From Conexibacter stalactiti (lineage in GTDB: Bacteria > Actinomycetota > Thermoleophilia > Solirubrobacterales > Solirubrobacteraceae): 64,000 bases of DNA. Location: NCBI RefSeq assembly GCF_035967765.1, contig NZ_JAYWIT010000011.1; one strand, 5' to 3'. Shown here one piece after another: positions 17,672-24,904 of the stretch (within the stretch, counting starts at the first letter, position 1; every line of letters starts with the position of its first letter). The notes under the pieces are model-generated. The model had not been told where the DNA came from. It ran no database searches and saw nothing but the letters and a program-made list of their open reading frames with translations. Both the position numbers and the translations under genes were made by a program.

Positions 17672-18256
17672 ATGTCGAGCACGCCGACCACCAAGGAGCG
17701 CATCGTCATCGCGAGCGCCGAGCTGTTCCGCCGCCAGGGCTACACCGGCACCGGCGTCAAGCAGATCGTCGCCGCCGCGCAGGCGCCGTTCGGCTCGCTG
17801 TACCACCACTTCCCGGGCGGCAAGGAGCAGCTCGGCGAGCAGGTGATCCGCATCGCGGGCGGCATGTACGGCGAGCTGGTCTCCGCCGTCTTCGACCCCG
17901 CGCCGGACGTCGTCACCGGCACCGAGCAGGTCTTCACGCTCGCCGCCCAGCATCTCGCCGAGAGCGACTACGCCGACGCCTGCCCGATCGCCACGATCGC
18001 GCTCGAGATCGCCTCCAGCTCGGAGCCGATGCGGATCGCGACCGCCGAGGTGTTCGAGGGTTGGCTGGAGAAGCTCGCCAGCCGTTTCACCGCCGCCGGC
18101 ATCGACCCCGCGACCGCCCGGACGCTCGCGCTGACGACGCTCTCACTGCTGGAAGGCGCCTTCGTCCTCTGCCGCGCCGCCCGCACCACCGAGGCCCTGC
18201 TCGCCGCCGGTACACAGGCAGCCGCGGCGGTCAGAGCAGCGCTGCCGGAGGCATAG
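17672..18256 (+). CDS. TetR/AcrR-family transcriptional regulator
   Basis: 194 residues. The HTH covers residues ~8-50 (KERIVIASAELFRRQGYTGTGVKQIVAAAQAPFGSL) and is followed by YHHFPGGKEQLGEQVIR, the same signature as the regulator at 4979. The C-terminal domain has DACPIATIALEIASSSEPMR, analogous to the GCPVVAVA segment of the other. It likely represses the divergent hydrolase/SnoaL operon. ATG 17672 is the first start giving the usual short N-terminal tail. Confidence 0.9.
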   Translation: MSSTPTTKERIVIASAELFRRQGYTGTGVKQIVAAAQAPFGSLYHHFPGGKEQLGEQVIRIAGGMYGELVSAVFDPAPDVVTGTEQVFTLAAQHLAESDYADACPIATIALEIASSSEPMRIATAEVFEGWLEKLASRFTAAGIDPATARTLALTTLSLLEGAFVLCRAARTTEALLAAGTQAAAAVRAALPEA

Positions 18257-18266
18257 TCACAGGTCC

Positions 18267-18306
18267 TTGTTTCATGTTGTGAAACATGAAACAAACAGAC
18301 TAGAGT
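18267..18306 (+). promoter_or_regulatory. Promoter with nested palindromic operator of the AbiE-like pair
   Basis: TTGTTTCAT (18267-18275) and ATGAAACAA (18286-18294) are perfect 9-bp inverted arms. A second nested palindrome GTTTCA (18269-18274)/TGAAAC (18280-18285) shares the left arm, so three copies of the half-site GTTTCA/TGAAAC are present. A -35-like TTGTGA (18278-18283) and a TAGAGT -10-like box (18301-18306) are 17 bp apart, and the box lies 6 nt before ATG 18313. The operator therefore overlaps the -35 element, which fits autorepression by the downstream regulator. Confidence 0.65.
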
Positions 18307-18312
18307 CTCTGC

Positions 18313-18816
18313 ATGCTCAAAGGGCAGGACATCGTCGTGCTGCTCGCACTCGCTGGGCGCCCTCCGGTGACGATGCGCGAGACCGCTGCGCGGATAGCGT
18401 TCGATCCGGCTGGTGTCACGCGGTCACTTCGCCGTCTGACCGAGGCGGGGCTGTACTCGCGTGAGCGCGACGCAGTCCTGCTGCCGCAGGCGGAGGAGTT
18501 CCTGGTGCACGGCCTGCGCTACGTCTTCCCGGCGCGGATGGCTGGCGAGTCGCGCGGCTTGGCGACAGCCTGGGCGGCGCCGCCGTTGGATGGTGAGTTC
18601 GGTGAGACCGCGTCCCTGCCGCCCGTCTGGATGCACCCGGAAGGCACGGTTCGCGGGATCGCGCTCGAACCGCTGCACGAGATCGTTCCGGCCGCTGCGC
18701 TCGCCGACGCGAGGACATGGCGGTTGCTTGCTCTGGTCGATGCCTTTCGAGTTGGAGATGCGCGCGTTCGCGGCGTCGCCAGGGGCCACCTGCACGACGA
18801 GTTGCGCAGAGGATGA
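18313..18816 (+). CDS. Winged-helix regulator / putative antitoxin of an AbiE-like module
   Basis: 167 residues. The N-terminal winged-helix region (LKGQDIVVLLALAGRPPVTMRETAARIAF, then DPAGVTRSLRRLTEAGLYSRERDAVLLPQAEEFLVHGLRYVFPARMAG) resembles AbiEi-type or MarR-like DNA-binding antitoxins. The C-terminal part (WMHPEGTVRGIALEPLHEIVPAAAL) is a recurring companion domain. The stop overlaps the next ATG (ATGA at 18813). The palindromic promoter directly upstream suggests autoregulation. It is probably the regulator/antitoxin for the downstream nucleotidyltransferase; that pairing is inferred from layout. Confidence 0.75.
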   Translation: MLKGQDIVVLLALAGRPPVTMRETAARIAFDPAGVTRSLRRLTEAGLYSRERDAVLLPQAEEFLVHGLRYVFPARMAGESRGLATAWAAPPLDGEFGETASLPPVWMHPEGTVRGIALEPLHEIVPAAALADARTWRLLALVDAFRVGDARVRGVARGHLHDELRRG

Positions 18817-19508
18817 GCGTCGAGCTGGTGGAGCGCGGCGCGCGGGCGCTTGGGCCGCTGGTCTCCGAGGTGGTGTTCCTCGGCGGCGCGACGCTCGCAC
18901 TCTGGATCGACGACCCGGCCGCGCCTCCCCCGCGAGCGACGAAGGACGTCGACGTCGTGGTGGAGGTCGTGTCCCGCCCAGCGCTGCACGCGTTTGAACG
19001 GCGGATGCGGGACGTGGGATTTCGCGAGGATCGAGACGATGGCATCATCTGCCGCTGGCGGCATCGCGCTGACCATGAGCTGATCCTCGACGCGATGCCG
19101 GCGGATCCCTCACTGCTCGGGTTCGGCGGCCGTTGGCAGCAGGCAGCGCTGCCGTTCGCGGTGCGACGGGAGCTGCCAAGCGGCATCGAGATCCGTGCGG
19201 TCTCCTCGCCGTTCCTCGTCGCCACGAAGCTCGAGGCATTCGAGGATCGCGGCGCCGCTGACATGCTTGGGAGCCGCGATCTCGACGATGTCGTCTCGCT
19301 GTTCGACGGGCGGCCGCGTCTCGTGGAGGAGATCGAGCGCGCGCCCGCGGATGTCCGCTCCTATCTCGGCGCGCGCTGTCGGAGCCTCGTCGAGGACGGC
19401 GACTTTCGTGACGCCGTGTTCGGGCTCGTACGACCCGATCGCGCGAGCCAGGCGCGCGTCGAGACTGTGATCATCCCGCGTCTCAAGCGGGTCGCCGGCC
19501 GCGCTTGA
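18813..19508 (+). CDS. Nucleotidyltransferase, AbiEii/MenT-like (putative toxin)
   Basis: 231 residues from ATG 18813. The N-terminal nucleotidyltransferase signature is FLGGATLALWID, followed by RATKDVDVVVEV (the Gly-Gly pair and the D-x-D metal site, about residues 22-52). Later segments LPSGIEIRAVSSPFLVATKLEAFEDRG and SRDLDDVVSLFDGR match the AbiEii/AbiGii group (substrate Lys and Arg/Asp regions). These enzymes can inactivate tRNA or other targets and are held in check by the upstream protein. Its stop TGA lies inside the left arm of the SoxR palindrome. Confidence 0.82.
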   Translation: MSVELVERGARALGPLVSEVVFLGGATLALWIDDPAAPPPRATKDVDVVVEVVSRPALHAFERRMRDVGFREDRDDGIICRWRHRADHELILDAMPADPSLLGFGGRWQQAALPFAVRRELPSGIEIRAVSSPFLVATKLEAFEDRGAADMLGSRDLDDVVSLFDGRPRLVEEIERAPADVRSYLGARCRSLVEDGDFRDAVFGLVRPDRASQARVETVIIPRLKRVAGRA

Positions 19509-19531
19509 CTTCAACCGCACTTGAAGTCAAG
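19504..19531. promoter_or_regulatory. SoxR-box palindrome
   Basis: CTTGACTTCAA (19504-19514) and TTGAAGTCAAG (19521-19531) form a perfect 11-bp inverted repeat around the 6-bp centre CCGCAC. It lies 25 bp before the soxR ATG and overlaps the stop of the upstream gene. SoxR proteins bind boxes of this shape in MerR-type promoters, so autoregulation is likely. A clear -10 at MerR spacing after TTGACT was not found, and targets elsewhere cannot be seen. Confidence 0.75.
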
Positions 19532-19556
19532 GCCGGTTTCTGCTGAGCTGGTCGGC

Positions 19557-20003
19557 ATGTCGGAGACGCTCACGATCGGCGAGGTCGCCGAGCGCAGCGG
19601 GGTCGCGACCTCGGCGCTGCGCTACTACGAGGAGCGCGGGCTGATCCGCGCCGAACGCAACTCCTCCGGGCACCGTCGCTATGGGCGGCCGGTGATCCGC
19701 CGCGTCGCCTTCATCGTCTTCGCCCAGCGGGTCGGACTGACGCTGGAGGAGATCGGCGAAGAGCTGCAGAAGCTGCCGGAGGACCGCGTGCCCAGACGGA
19801 CCGACTGGGCCAAGCTGTCGTCGCGCTGGAGCGAGCGGATCGACGAGCGGATCGCCGAGCTGGAGCGGCTCAAGGAGGGCCTGACCGACTGCATCGGCTG
19901 CGGCTGCCTGTCGCTCGCCCGCTGCAAGCTCGCCAACCCCGACGACCGCGTCGCGCGCTACGGGCCGGGACCGGTCGTCTGGACCGGCGGCACGGGAATG
20001 TGA
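19557..20003 (+). CDS. soxR: Redox-sensitive regulator SoxR (MerR family)
   Basis: 148 residues. The MerR HTH is at residues ~5-40 (LTIGEVAERSGVATSALRYYEERGL), followed by the dimerisation helix and the SoxR-specific [2Fe-2S] ligand motif CIGCGCLSLARC (about residues 112-123). In actinobacteria SoxR typically senses redox-active compounds such as quinones and phenazines rather than superoxide itself. I chose ATG 19557 (MSETLTIGE); the frame is open 36 bp upstream, but that overlaps the palindrome. Its 3' end is 3 bp from the convergent CDF transporter gene. Confidence 0.95.
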   Translation: MSETLTIGEVAERSGVATSALRYYEERGLIRAERNSSGHRRYGRPVIRRVAFIVFAQRVGLTLEEIGEELQKLPEDRVPRRTDWAKLSSRWSERIDERIAELERLKEGLTDCIGCGCLSLARCKLANPDDRVARYGPGPVVWTGGTGM

Positions 20004-20006
20004 CGC

Positions 20007-20954
20007 TCAGCCGCCGGGGTGCGGCTCGGTCCAGCGGTCCAGCTCCGTGTCGGCGAACGAGGCGGGGTCCTCGAGCGGCTCCAGGTGCGTGAAGACGGTC
20101 GCGTGGCCGAGCTGCTCGCGCAGTGCCAGGTCGACCGCCTCGGCGAGATCGTGGCCGCGCTGGACCGACCAATCGCCCGGCACGAGCACGTGCGTCGAGA
20201 CGAAGGCGCGGCTGCCGGCGCGGCGTGTGCGCAGCGCGTGGAACTGGACCTCGTCGGAGGCGAAGGTCCCCAGCACGTCGTTGATCTGTCTCAGCTCCGC
20301 GTCGGTCAGCGCGCGGTCGAGCAGCCCGTCGGCCGACCTGCGCACCAGCCGCGTCCCCGTCAGCACGATGTTGATCGCCACGGCGATCGCGATCAGCGGG
20401 TCGAGCGGCTCCCAGCCGGTGACCGCGACCGCGATCACGGCGATCACGACGCCGACCGACGTCCACACGTCCGTCATCAGGTGGCGGCCGTCGGCCTCCA
20501 GCGTCATCGAGCTGTACTCCCTGCCGGCATGGATCAGCCGCTGCCCGACGCCGAGGTTGACGAGCGAGGCGACGACCGAGATCGCGATGCCGATGCCGAC
20601 GCTCTCGATCGCGGCCGGGTGCAGCAGCCGCTCGATCGCCGTGTAGGTGATCGTGACGGCGGCGAGCAGGATCAGCGCGCCCTCGACGCCGGCCGAGATG
20701 TAGTCGGCCTTCTCGTGGCCGTAGGTGTGCTCCTCGTCGGGTGGCCGCGTCGACCACTGCACGACGACGAGCGCGAACAGCGCCGCGACGAGGTTGACGA
20801 CCGACTCGGCCGCGTCGGACAGCAGGCCGACCGAGCCGGTGACCGCCCATGCGCCGAACTTCAGTGCGATCGTGACGATCGCCGCGGCGATCGACAGGTA
20901 GACGAGCCGCAGCAGTCGGGCGCGTCGTTCAGCGTGTGTTGCCGGACCGACCAC
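20007..20954 (-). CDS. Cation diffusion facilitator (CDF) family metal exporter
   Basis: 315 residues from GTG 20954 with six predicted membrane helices. Family motifs are SVGLLSDAAESVVNLVAAL in helix 2 (metal site Asp), HTYGHEKADYIS after helix 3, and EADGRHLMTDVWTSVGVV in helix 5. The C-terminal cytoplasmic domain (VQFHALRTRRAGSRAFVSTHV) is the usual dimer/metal-sensing part. It exports divalent metals such as Zn2+, Co2+, Fe2+ or Mn2+ by proton exchange; the metal cannot be assigned from sequence alone. Confidence 0.93.
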   Translation of the reverse strand: MVGPATHAERRARLLRLVYLSIAAAIVTIALKFGAWAVTGSVGLLSDAAESVVNLVAALFALVVVQWSTRPPDEEHTYGHEKADYISAGVEGALILLAAVTITYTAIERLLHPAAIESVGIGIAISVVASLVNLGVGQRLIHAGREYSSMTLEADGRHLMTDVWTSVGVVIAVIAVAVTGWEPLDPLIAIAVAINIVLTGTRLVRRSADGLLDRALTDAELRQINDVLGTFASDEVQFHALRTRRAGSRAFVSTHVLVPGDWSVQRGHDLAEAVDLALREQLGHATVFTHLEPLEDPASFADTELDRWTEPHPGG

Positions 20955-20993
20955 GGACGGGGCAGTGTAGCCCCGTCCGGCGCAACGGCTCGG

Positions 20994-21842
20994 TCAGCGG
21001 CGGACGGCGCCCATCAGCCGCTCGACGACGTCGAAGTAGTGCACGGGCACCGAGCGCGTCAGCAGCGAGATCGCGGTCGCGTCGGGGCCGATCAGGATCC
21101 GGTCCTTGCCCTTCTCGATCCCGACGTGGATCGTCTTCGCCGCTTTCTCCGGCGACGTGCGCGCGATCTTGGCGAACTCGGCCGCCATCGCGGCGTGGTC
21201 GGTGCCGCCTCTGTCGTCGACGTGGAAGCGGGCGTTTCTGACGATGTTGGTGCGGATGCCGCCGGGGTGGATCGTCGTCGCGCGCACGCCGCTGCCCTTC
21301 AGCTCGTGGCGCAGCGACTCGGTGTAGCCGCGCACGGCGAACTTCGACGCGCAATAGGCGCTCTGCGTCGGGAAGCCCATCAGGCCGAAGACGCTGGAGA
21401 CGTTCGCGACGACGCCGCTTCTCTGCTTCAGGAAGATCGGCAGGAAGGCGCGCGTGCCGTGCACGACGCCCCAGAAGTTGACGTTCATGACCCATTCGTC
21501 GTCCTCGACGGCCGCCTCGGAGGCGGTCTGCGAGACGGTCACGCCGGCGTTGTTGACGACGAGGCCGATCGGTCTCGGCGCCCACTCCTGCACCGCCGCG
21601 GCGAACTGCAGCTGCGCCTGGCGGTCGCTGACGTCGAGCTTGCGCGCGAAGACAGGCCCGGAGATCGCCGCCGCGGTCTCCTCCAACCCCTCCTCGTTCC
21701 AGTCGCAGATCGCGACCGGGCTGCCGTGGGCGGCGAGCCGCTGGGCGAGCGCGCGCCCTATCCCGGATGCGGCTCCCGTGACGACCGCGGTGCGCCCGTC
21801 GAGCCCCGCCGCGGCGCCGTTGCCATTCGTTCGCTGTGCCAT
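20994..21842 (-). CDS. Short-chain dehydrogenase/reductase (SDR)
   Basis: 282 residues of classical SDR type. The nucleotide site is VVTGAASGIGRAL (residues ~20-32), then VVNNAGVT, catalytic Ser in NVSSVFGLMGFPTQS, and the YxxxK pair in SAYCASKFAVRGYTESL. The D after beta-2 (ICDWNEEGL) favours NAD(H). Resembles actinobacterial SDRs acting on lipids or steroids, but the substrate is open. It lies downstream of the TetR gene at 21901 on the same strand, with its own palindrome at the start codon. Confidence 0.92.
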   Translation of the reverse strand: MAQRTNGNGAAAGLDGRTAVVTGAASGIGRALAQRLAAHGSPVAICDWNEEGLEETAAAISGPVFARKLDVSDRQAQLQFAAAVQEWAPRPIGLVVNNAGVTVSQTASEAAVEDDEWVMNVNFWGVVHGTRAFLPIFLKQRSGVVANVSSVFGLMGFPTQSAYCASKFAVRGYTESLRHELKGSGVRATTIHPGGIRTNIVRNARFHVDDRGGTDHAAMAAEFAKIARTSPEKAAKTIHVGIEKGKDRILIGPDATAISLLTRSVPVHYFDVVERLMGAVRR

Positions 21843-21859
21843 GGTACGCCAAGGTACCA
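21842..21859. promoter_or_regulatory. Palindrome at the SDR start codon
   Basis: TGGTAC-GCCAAG-GTACCA is a perfect 6-bp-arm inverted repeat that begins on the last base of the SDR start codon. On the minus strand it covers a TACCTT -10-like box (plus 21851-21856), 8 nt before the ATG. A repressor bound here would block the promoter. The nearest regulator candidate is the TetR gene just upstream. Confidence 0.5.
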
Positions 21860-21900
21860 GCGGGCGGCCGGCGAGGCGCCGGGTGCCGAGCGTGGCGCGC

Positions 21901-22563
21901 TCAGTCGCGGCGCCAGGCGGAGACGCCGAGCGCTATCAGCAGCAGCTGCTTCTCCGTGTGGCGGATGATCTCGTCCTCGGCGACGCGCGAGTCGGTCGGC
22001 GCGTCGACGATCGCCTCGGCGGTCGAGACCATCGTGTTGACGATCAGCGTCGCGACGACCCCGAGGTCCTGGGTCGGCCATCTGTCCAAGAAGGGGAAGC
22101 GCGCGAGGTCGGTCGCCAGCTCGCTCGTGAAGAGGCGGATCTCGCCGCGGATCGCCTGGCGCATGACGGGCACGCCGCTGGAGCGCTCGCGCGCGATGAA
22201 GCGGAAGTGCATGCGGTGCGCGTGGACATGGCGGACGAGGATCTCGACCGAGTCTCTGATCACGTGCTCCGGCCGCTGCGGCTCAGCGCGCGCGGCGCGG
22301 ATCATCTGCCGCAGCGTGCGAAAGGAGTCGTCGATCAGGACGAGCCCCAGCTCGTCCATCGAGTCGAAGTGGCGGTAGAAGGCGGTCGGCACGACGCCGG
22401 CCTCGCGCGCCACCTCGCGCAGCCCGAGGCTGCTGAAGCTCTTCTGCTCCAGCAGCCGCAGCGCGGCGTCCAGCAGCGCGACGCGCGTGCGCTCCTTCTG
22501 CTCCGCGCGGGTCAGTCTCGGAGGGTTCGGTGTCGCGATGTTCACTGAGTCTCGCGTGGCCAT
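21901..22563 (-). CDS. TetR-family regulator of the desaturase operon (FabR/DesT-like)
   Basis: 220 residues. The HTH at residues ~20-65 is RVALLDAALRLLEQKSFSSLGLREVAREAGVVPTAFYRHFDSMDELGLVL, matching the fatty-acid regulator group (LGLREVAREAGVVPTAFYRHF). The C-terminal domain contains VRHVHAHRMHFRFIARERSSG, typical of this group. It is divergent from a ferredoxin reductase/desaturase pair, the arrangement seen for regulators of aerobic unsaturated fatty acid synthesis, so it is the probable repressor. TGTACA lies at 22565-22570 immediately before its start. Confidence 0.9.
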   Translation of the reverse strand: MATRDSVNIATPNPPRLTRAEQKERTRVALLDAALRLLEQKSFSSLGLREVAREAGVVPTAFYRHFDSMDELGLVLIDDSFRTLRQMIRAARAEPQRPEHVIRDSVEILVRHVHAHRMHFRFIARERSSGVPVMRQAIRGEIRLFTSELATDLARFPFLDRWPTQDLGVVATLIVNTMVSTAEAIVDAPTDSRVAEDEIIRHTEKQLLLIALGVSAWRRD

Positions 22564-22624
22564 CTGTACAAGATTCTACTCACAGGCTTGACAATTGGAA
22601 ATGTGGGTATCACTCTGTGCACAA
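22564..22624. promoter_or_regulatory. Divergent promoter region of TetR and desaturase operon
   Basis: Contains TGTACA (22565-22570), a consensus -35 TTGACA (22588-22593) reading toward the reductase and TGTGCACA (palindromic, 22617-22624). TGTACAAG and CTTGACA are near-inverted copies of one another and could be arms of one operator. The -10 is weak (CACTCT at 22611-22616, 17 bp after the -35); with it transcription would start at about 22623, favouring GTG 22625 as the reductase start. Confidence 0.45.
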
Positions 22625-23755
22625 GTGTTCACTGAAACAGCGACATCCGACCGCCGCACCGGCCTGCGCCGCCGGCTGCTCGCCTCGCCGCTGGCGCAGG
22701 CACTCACGACCCCGCACGGGGTCGACCGCTACGTCGAGCTCGTCAAGCCGGCGTTCTCGCTGCGCGACGTGCGCGCCGAGGTCGTCGCGGTCCGCCGCCA
22801 GACGCCCGGCAGCGTCACGCTCGAGCTGCGCCCGAACGAGAACTGGCAGGGCTTCCGCGCCGGCCAGCACGTCCGTCTTAGCATCGAGATCGACGGCGTT
22901 CGCCACACGCGGCCGTACTCGCCGGCCGGCTCCGAGCACGACCCGCGGCTGATCGAGCTGACCGCGCACGCCCAGCCCGACGGCCGCGTCTCGCCGCACC
23001 TCCGCACCCGCCTGGTGCCCGGTGACGTCGTCGGCCTGTCGCGGGCCGAGGGCGACTTCGCGCTCCCGGCCGTCCGCCCGCGCGAGCTGCTGCTGATCAG
23101 CGGCGGCAGCGGCATCACGCCCGTCATGGCGATGCTGCGCACGCTCTGCGACGAGGGTCATGACGGCCCGATCGCGTTCCTCCACTACGCCCCCTCCGAG
23201 CGTCACGTCGCCTACGCGAGCGAGCTGCGCGCGCTCGCCGACGCCCACCCCAACGTCCGTCTGCTGCGTGGCTACACGCGCGTCGGCGGCCTCGGCGGCG
23301 GCGAGCTGACGGGGCGCTTCGGGCGCGAGCACGTCGACGCGGCGCGGGTCGATCTCTCCGCTGCCGAGACGTTCGTCTGCGGCCCGACGACGCTCGTCGA
23401 ATCGGTCCACGAGCTGTGGGCGCGCGACGGGCTGGAGGAGCGGCTGCACGTCGAGCGGTTCGTCGCGCCCGCGCCGCTGCTGGCGCCCGACGACGAGACC
23501 GCGACCGGCACGCTGCGCTTCGCGCGCAGCGGCGTCGAGGTCAAGGGCGGCGGCGGCACGCTGCTCGACGAGGCCGAGGCAGCCGGTTTGACGCCGCAGC
23601 ACGGCTGCCGGATGGGCATCTGCCACACGTGCAGCTGCCGCAAGCTGGAGGGAGCGGTCCGCGACCTGCGCACCGGCGCGATCTCGACCGCACCCGACGA
23701 GCAGATCCAGATCTGCGTCACCGCGCCGGTCGGCGACGTGACGCTCGACATCTAG
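22625..23755 (+). CDS. Ferredoxin reductase with C-terminal [2Fe-2S] domain (desaturase electron donor)
   Basis: 376 residues if GTG 22625 is used; ATG 22601 (8 residues longer) is an alternative but precedes the predicted transcription start. Domains: FAD-binding (RHTRPYSPAG), NAD(P)-binding (LLISGGSGITPVMAML, VCGPTTLVESV) and a plant-type [2Fe-2S] domain at the C-terminus (GCRMGICHTCSCRKLEGAV plus ICVTAP). The pairing with a membrane desaturase mirrors the mycobacterial Rv3230c/DesA3 system, in which the reductase passes electrons from NADPH to the di-iron enzyme. It is 12 bp upstream of the desaturase gene. Confidence 0.92.
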   Translation: MFTETATSDRRTGLRRRLLASPLAQALTTPHGVDRYVELVKPAFSLRDVRAEVVAVRRQTPGSVTLELRPNENWQGFRAGQHVRLSIEIDGVRHTRPYSPAGSEHDPRLIELTAHAQPDGRVSPHLRTRLVPGDVVGLSRAEGDFALPAVRPRELLLISGGSGITPVMAMLRTLCDEGHDGPIAFLHYAPSERHVAYASELRALADAHPNVRLLRGYTRVGGLGGGELTGRFGREHVDAARVDLSAAETFVCGPTTLVESVHELWARDGLEERLHVERFVAPAPLLAPDDETATGTLRFARSGVEVKGGGGTLLDEAEAAGLTPQHGCRMGICHTCSCRKLEGAVRDLRTGAISTAPDEQIQICVTAPVGDVTLDI

Positions 23756-23767
23756 GAGGGCCCGAGC

Positions 23768-24904
23768 ATGACGCAGACAGCACCACGCCTGACGCCGCAG
23801 CAGCTCGACGCCTTCGGCCGCGAGCTGGACGCGATCCGCGAGCGCGTGATCGCCGATCTCGGCGAGCGCGACGCGAGCTACATCCGCCGCGTGATCAAGG
23901 CGCAGCGCGGCCTCGAGGTCGCCGGCCGCGGGCTGCTGTTCTTCAGCCTGCTGCCGCCGGCGTGGATCGCCGGCACGACCGCGCTGGCGCTCTCGAAGAT
24001 CCTCGACAACATGGAGATCGGCCACAACGTGATGCACGGCCAGTACGACTGGATGAACGATCCAGCCGTCAACGGCCAGAGATTCGAGTGGGACAGCGCC
24101 TGCCCGTCGGAGCAGTGGCGCCACTCGCACAACTACATGCACCACACGCACACGAACATCCTCGGCAAGGACCGTGACATCGGCTACGGCGTGCTGCGGA
24201 TGTCCGAGGACCAGAGATGGCATCCCTACTACCTCGGCAATCCGATCTACGCGATGGTGCTGGCGTCGTTCTTCCAGTGGGGCGTCGCCTTCCACGACCT
24301 CGAGATGGACCGCGTCGCGGCCGGCAAGGGATCGCTGAAGGACAAGGCCGAGATGGTGCGCGCGATCTGGAGAAAGGGGCGGCGCCAGGCGCTGAAGGAC
24401 TACGCGCTCTTCCCGCTGCTCGCCGGCCCCGGCGCGCCGACGACGCTCGCGGCCAACGTGACCGCCAACTACGTCCGCAACGTGTGGGCGTTCATGATCA
24501 TCTTCTGCGGTCACTTCCCCGACGGCGTCGAGGAGTTCACGCTGGAGGAGACCGAGGGCGAGACGCGCGGCGAGTGGTACCGCCGCCAGCTGCTCGGCTC
24601 CGCCAACCTCACCGGCGGCCCGCTCTTCCACATCATGAGCGGCAACCTCAGCCACCAGATCGAGCACCACCTCTTCCCCGACCTGCCCGGCCACCGCTAC
24701 GCCGAGCTGGCCGTCGAGGTGCGCGAGATCTGCGAGCGCTACGGGCTGCCGTACAACTCCGGCCCGCTGCACAAGCAGTTCGGCAGCGTCGTGCGCAAGA
24801 TCGTGCGGCTGGCGCTGCCCGACAGCGGCTCCGGCGAGGGCGAGGCCGCGCCGGCGAGCGGGCCGGTTGCCACCGGCCGGCCGCAGCTCGCGGCCGTCGC
24901 CTAG
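23768..24904 (+). CDS. Membrane fatty acid desaturase (DesA3-like)
   Basis: 378 residues. All three histidine boxes of the membrane di-iron desaturases are present: GHNVMHGQ (~residues 95-102), WRHSHNYMHHTHTN (~119-132) and HQIEHHLFPDLPGHRY (~297-312). Two hydrophobic regions (LLFFSLLPPAWIAGTTALAL and around YAMVLASFFQWGVAF) anchor it in the membrane. It likely puts a delta-9 double bond into acyl chains of CoA or phospholipid, using O2 and the upstream reductase. A GGAGGG ribosome site precedes ATG 23768. The last 4 bp overlap the convergent nitrate reductase gene. Confidence 0.94.
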   Translation: MTQTAPRLTPQQLDAFGRELDAIRERVIADLGERDASYIRRVIKAQRGLEVAGRGLLFFSLLPPAWIAGTTALALSKILDNMEIGHNVMHGQYDWMNDPAVNGQRFEWDSACPSEQWRHSHNYMHHTHTNILGKDRDIGYGVLRMSEDQRWHPYYLGNPIYAMVLASFFQWGVAFHDLEMDRVAAGKGSLKDKAEMVRAIWRKGRRQALKDYALFPLLAGPGAPTTLAANVTANYVRNVWAFMIIFCGHFPDGVEEFTLEETEGETRGEWYRRQLLGSANLTGGPLFHIMSGNLSHQIEHHLFPDLPGHRYAELAVEVREICERYGLPYNSGPLHKQFGSVVRKIVRLALPDSGSGEGEAAPASGPVATGRPQLAAVA

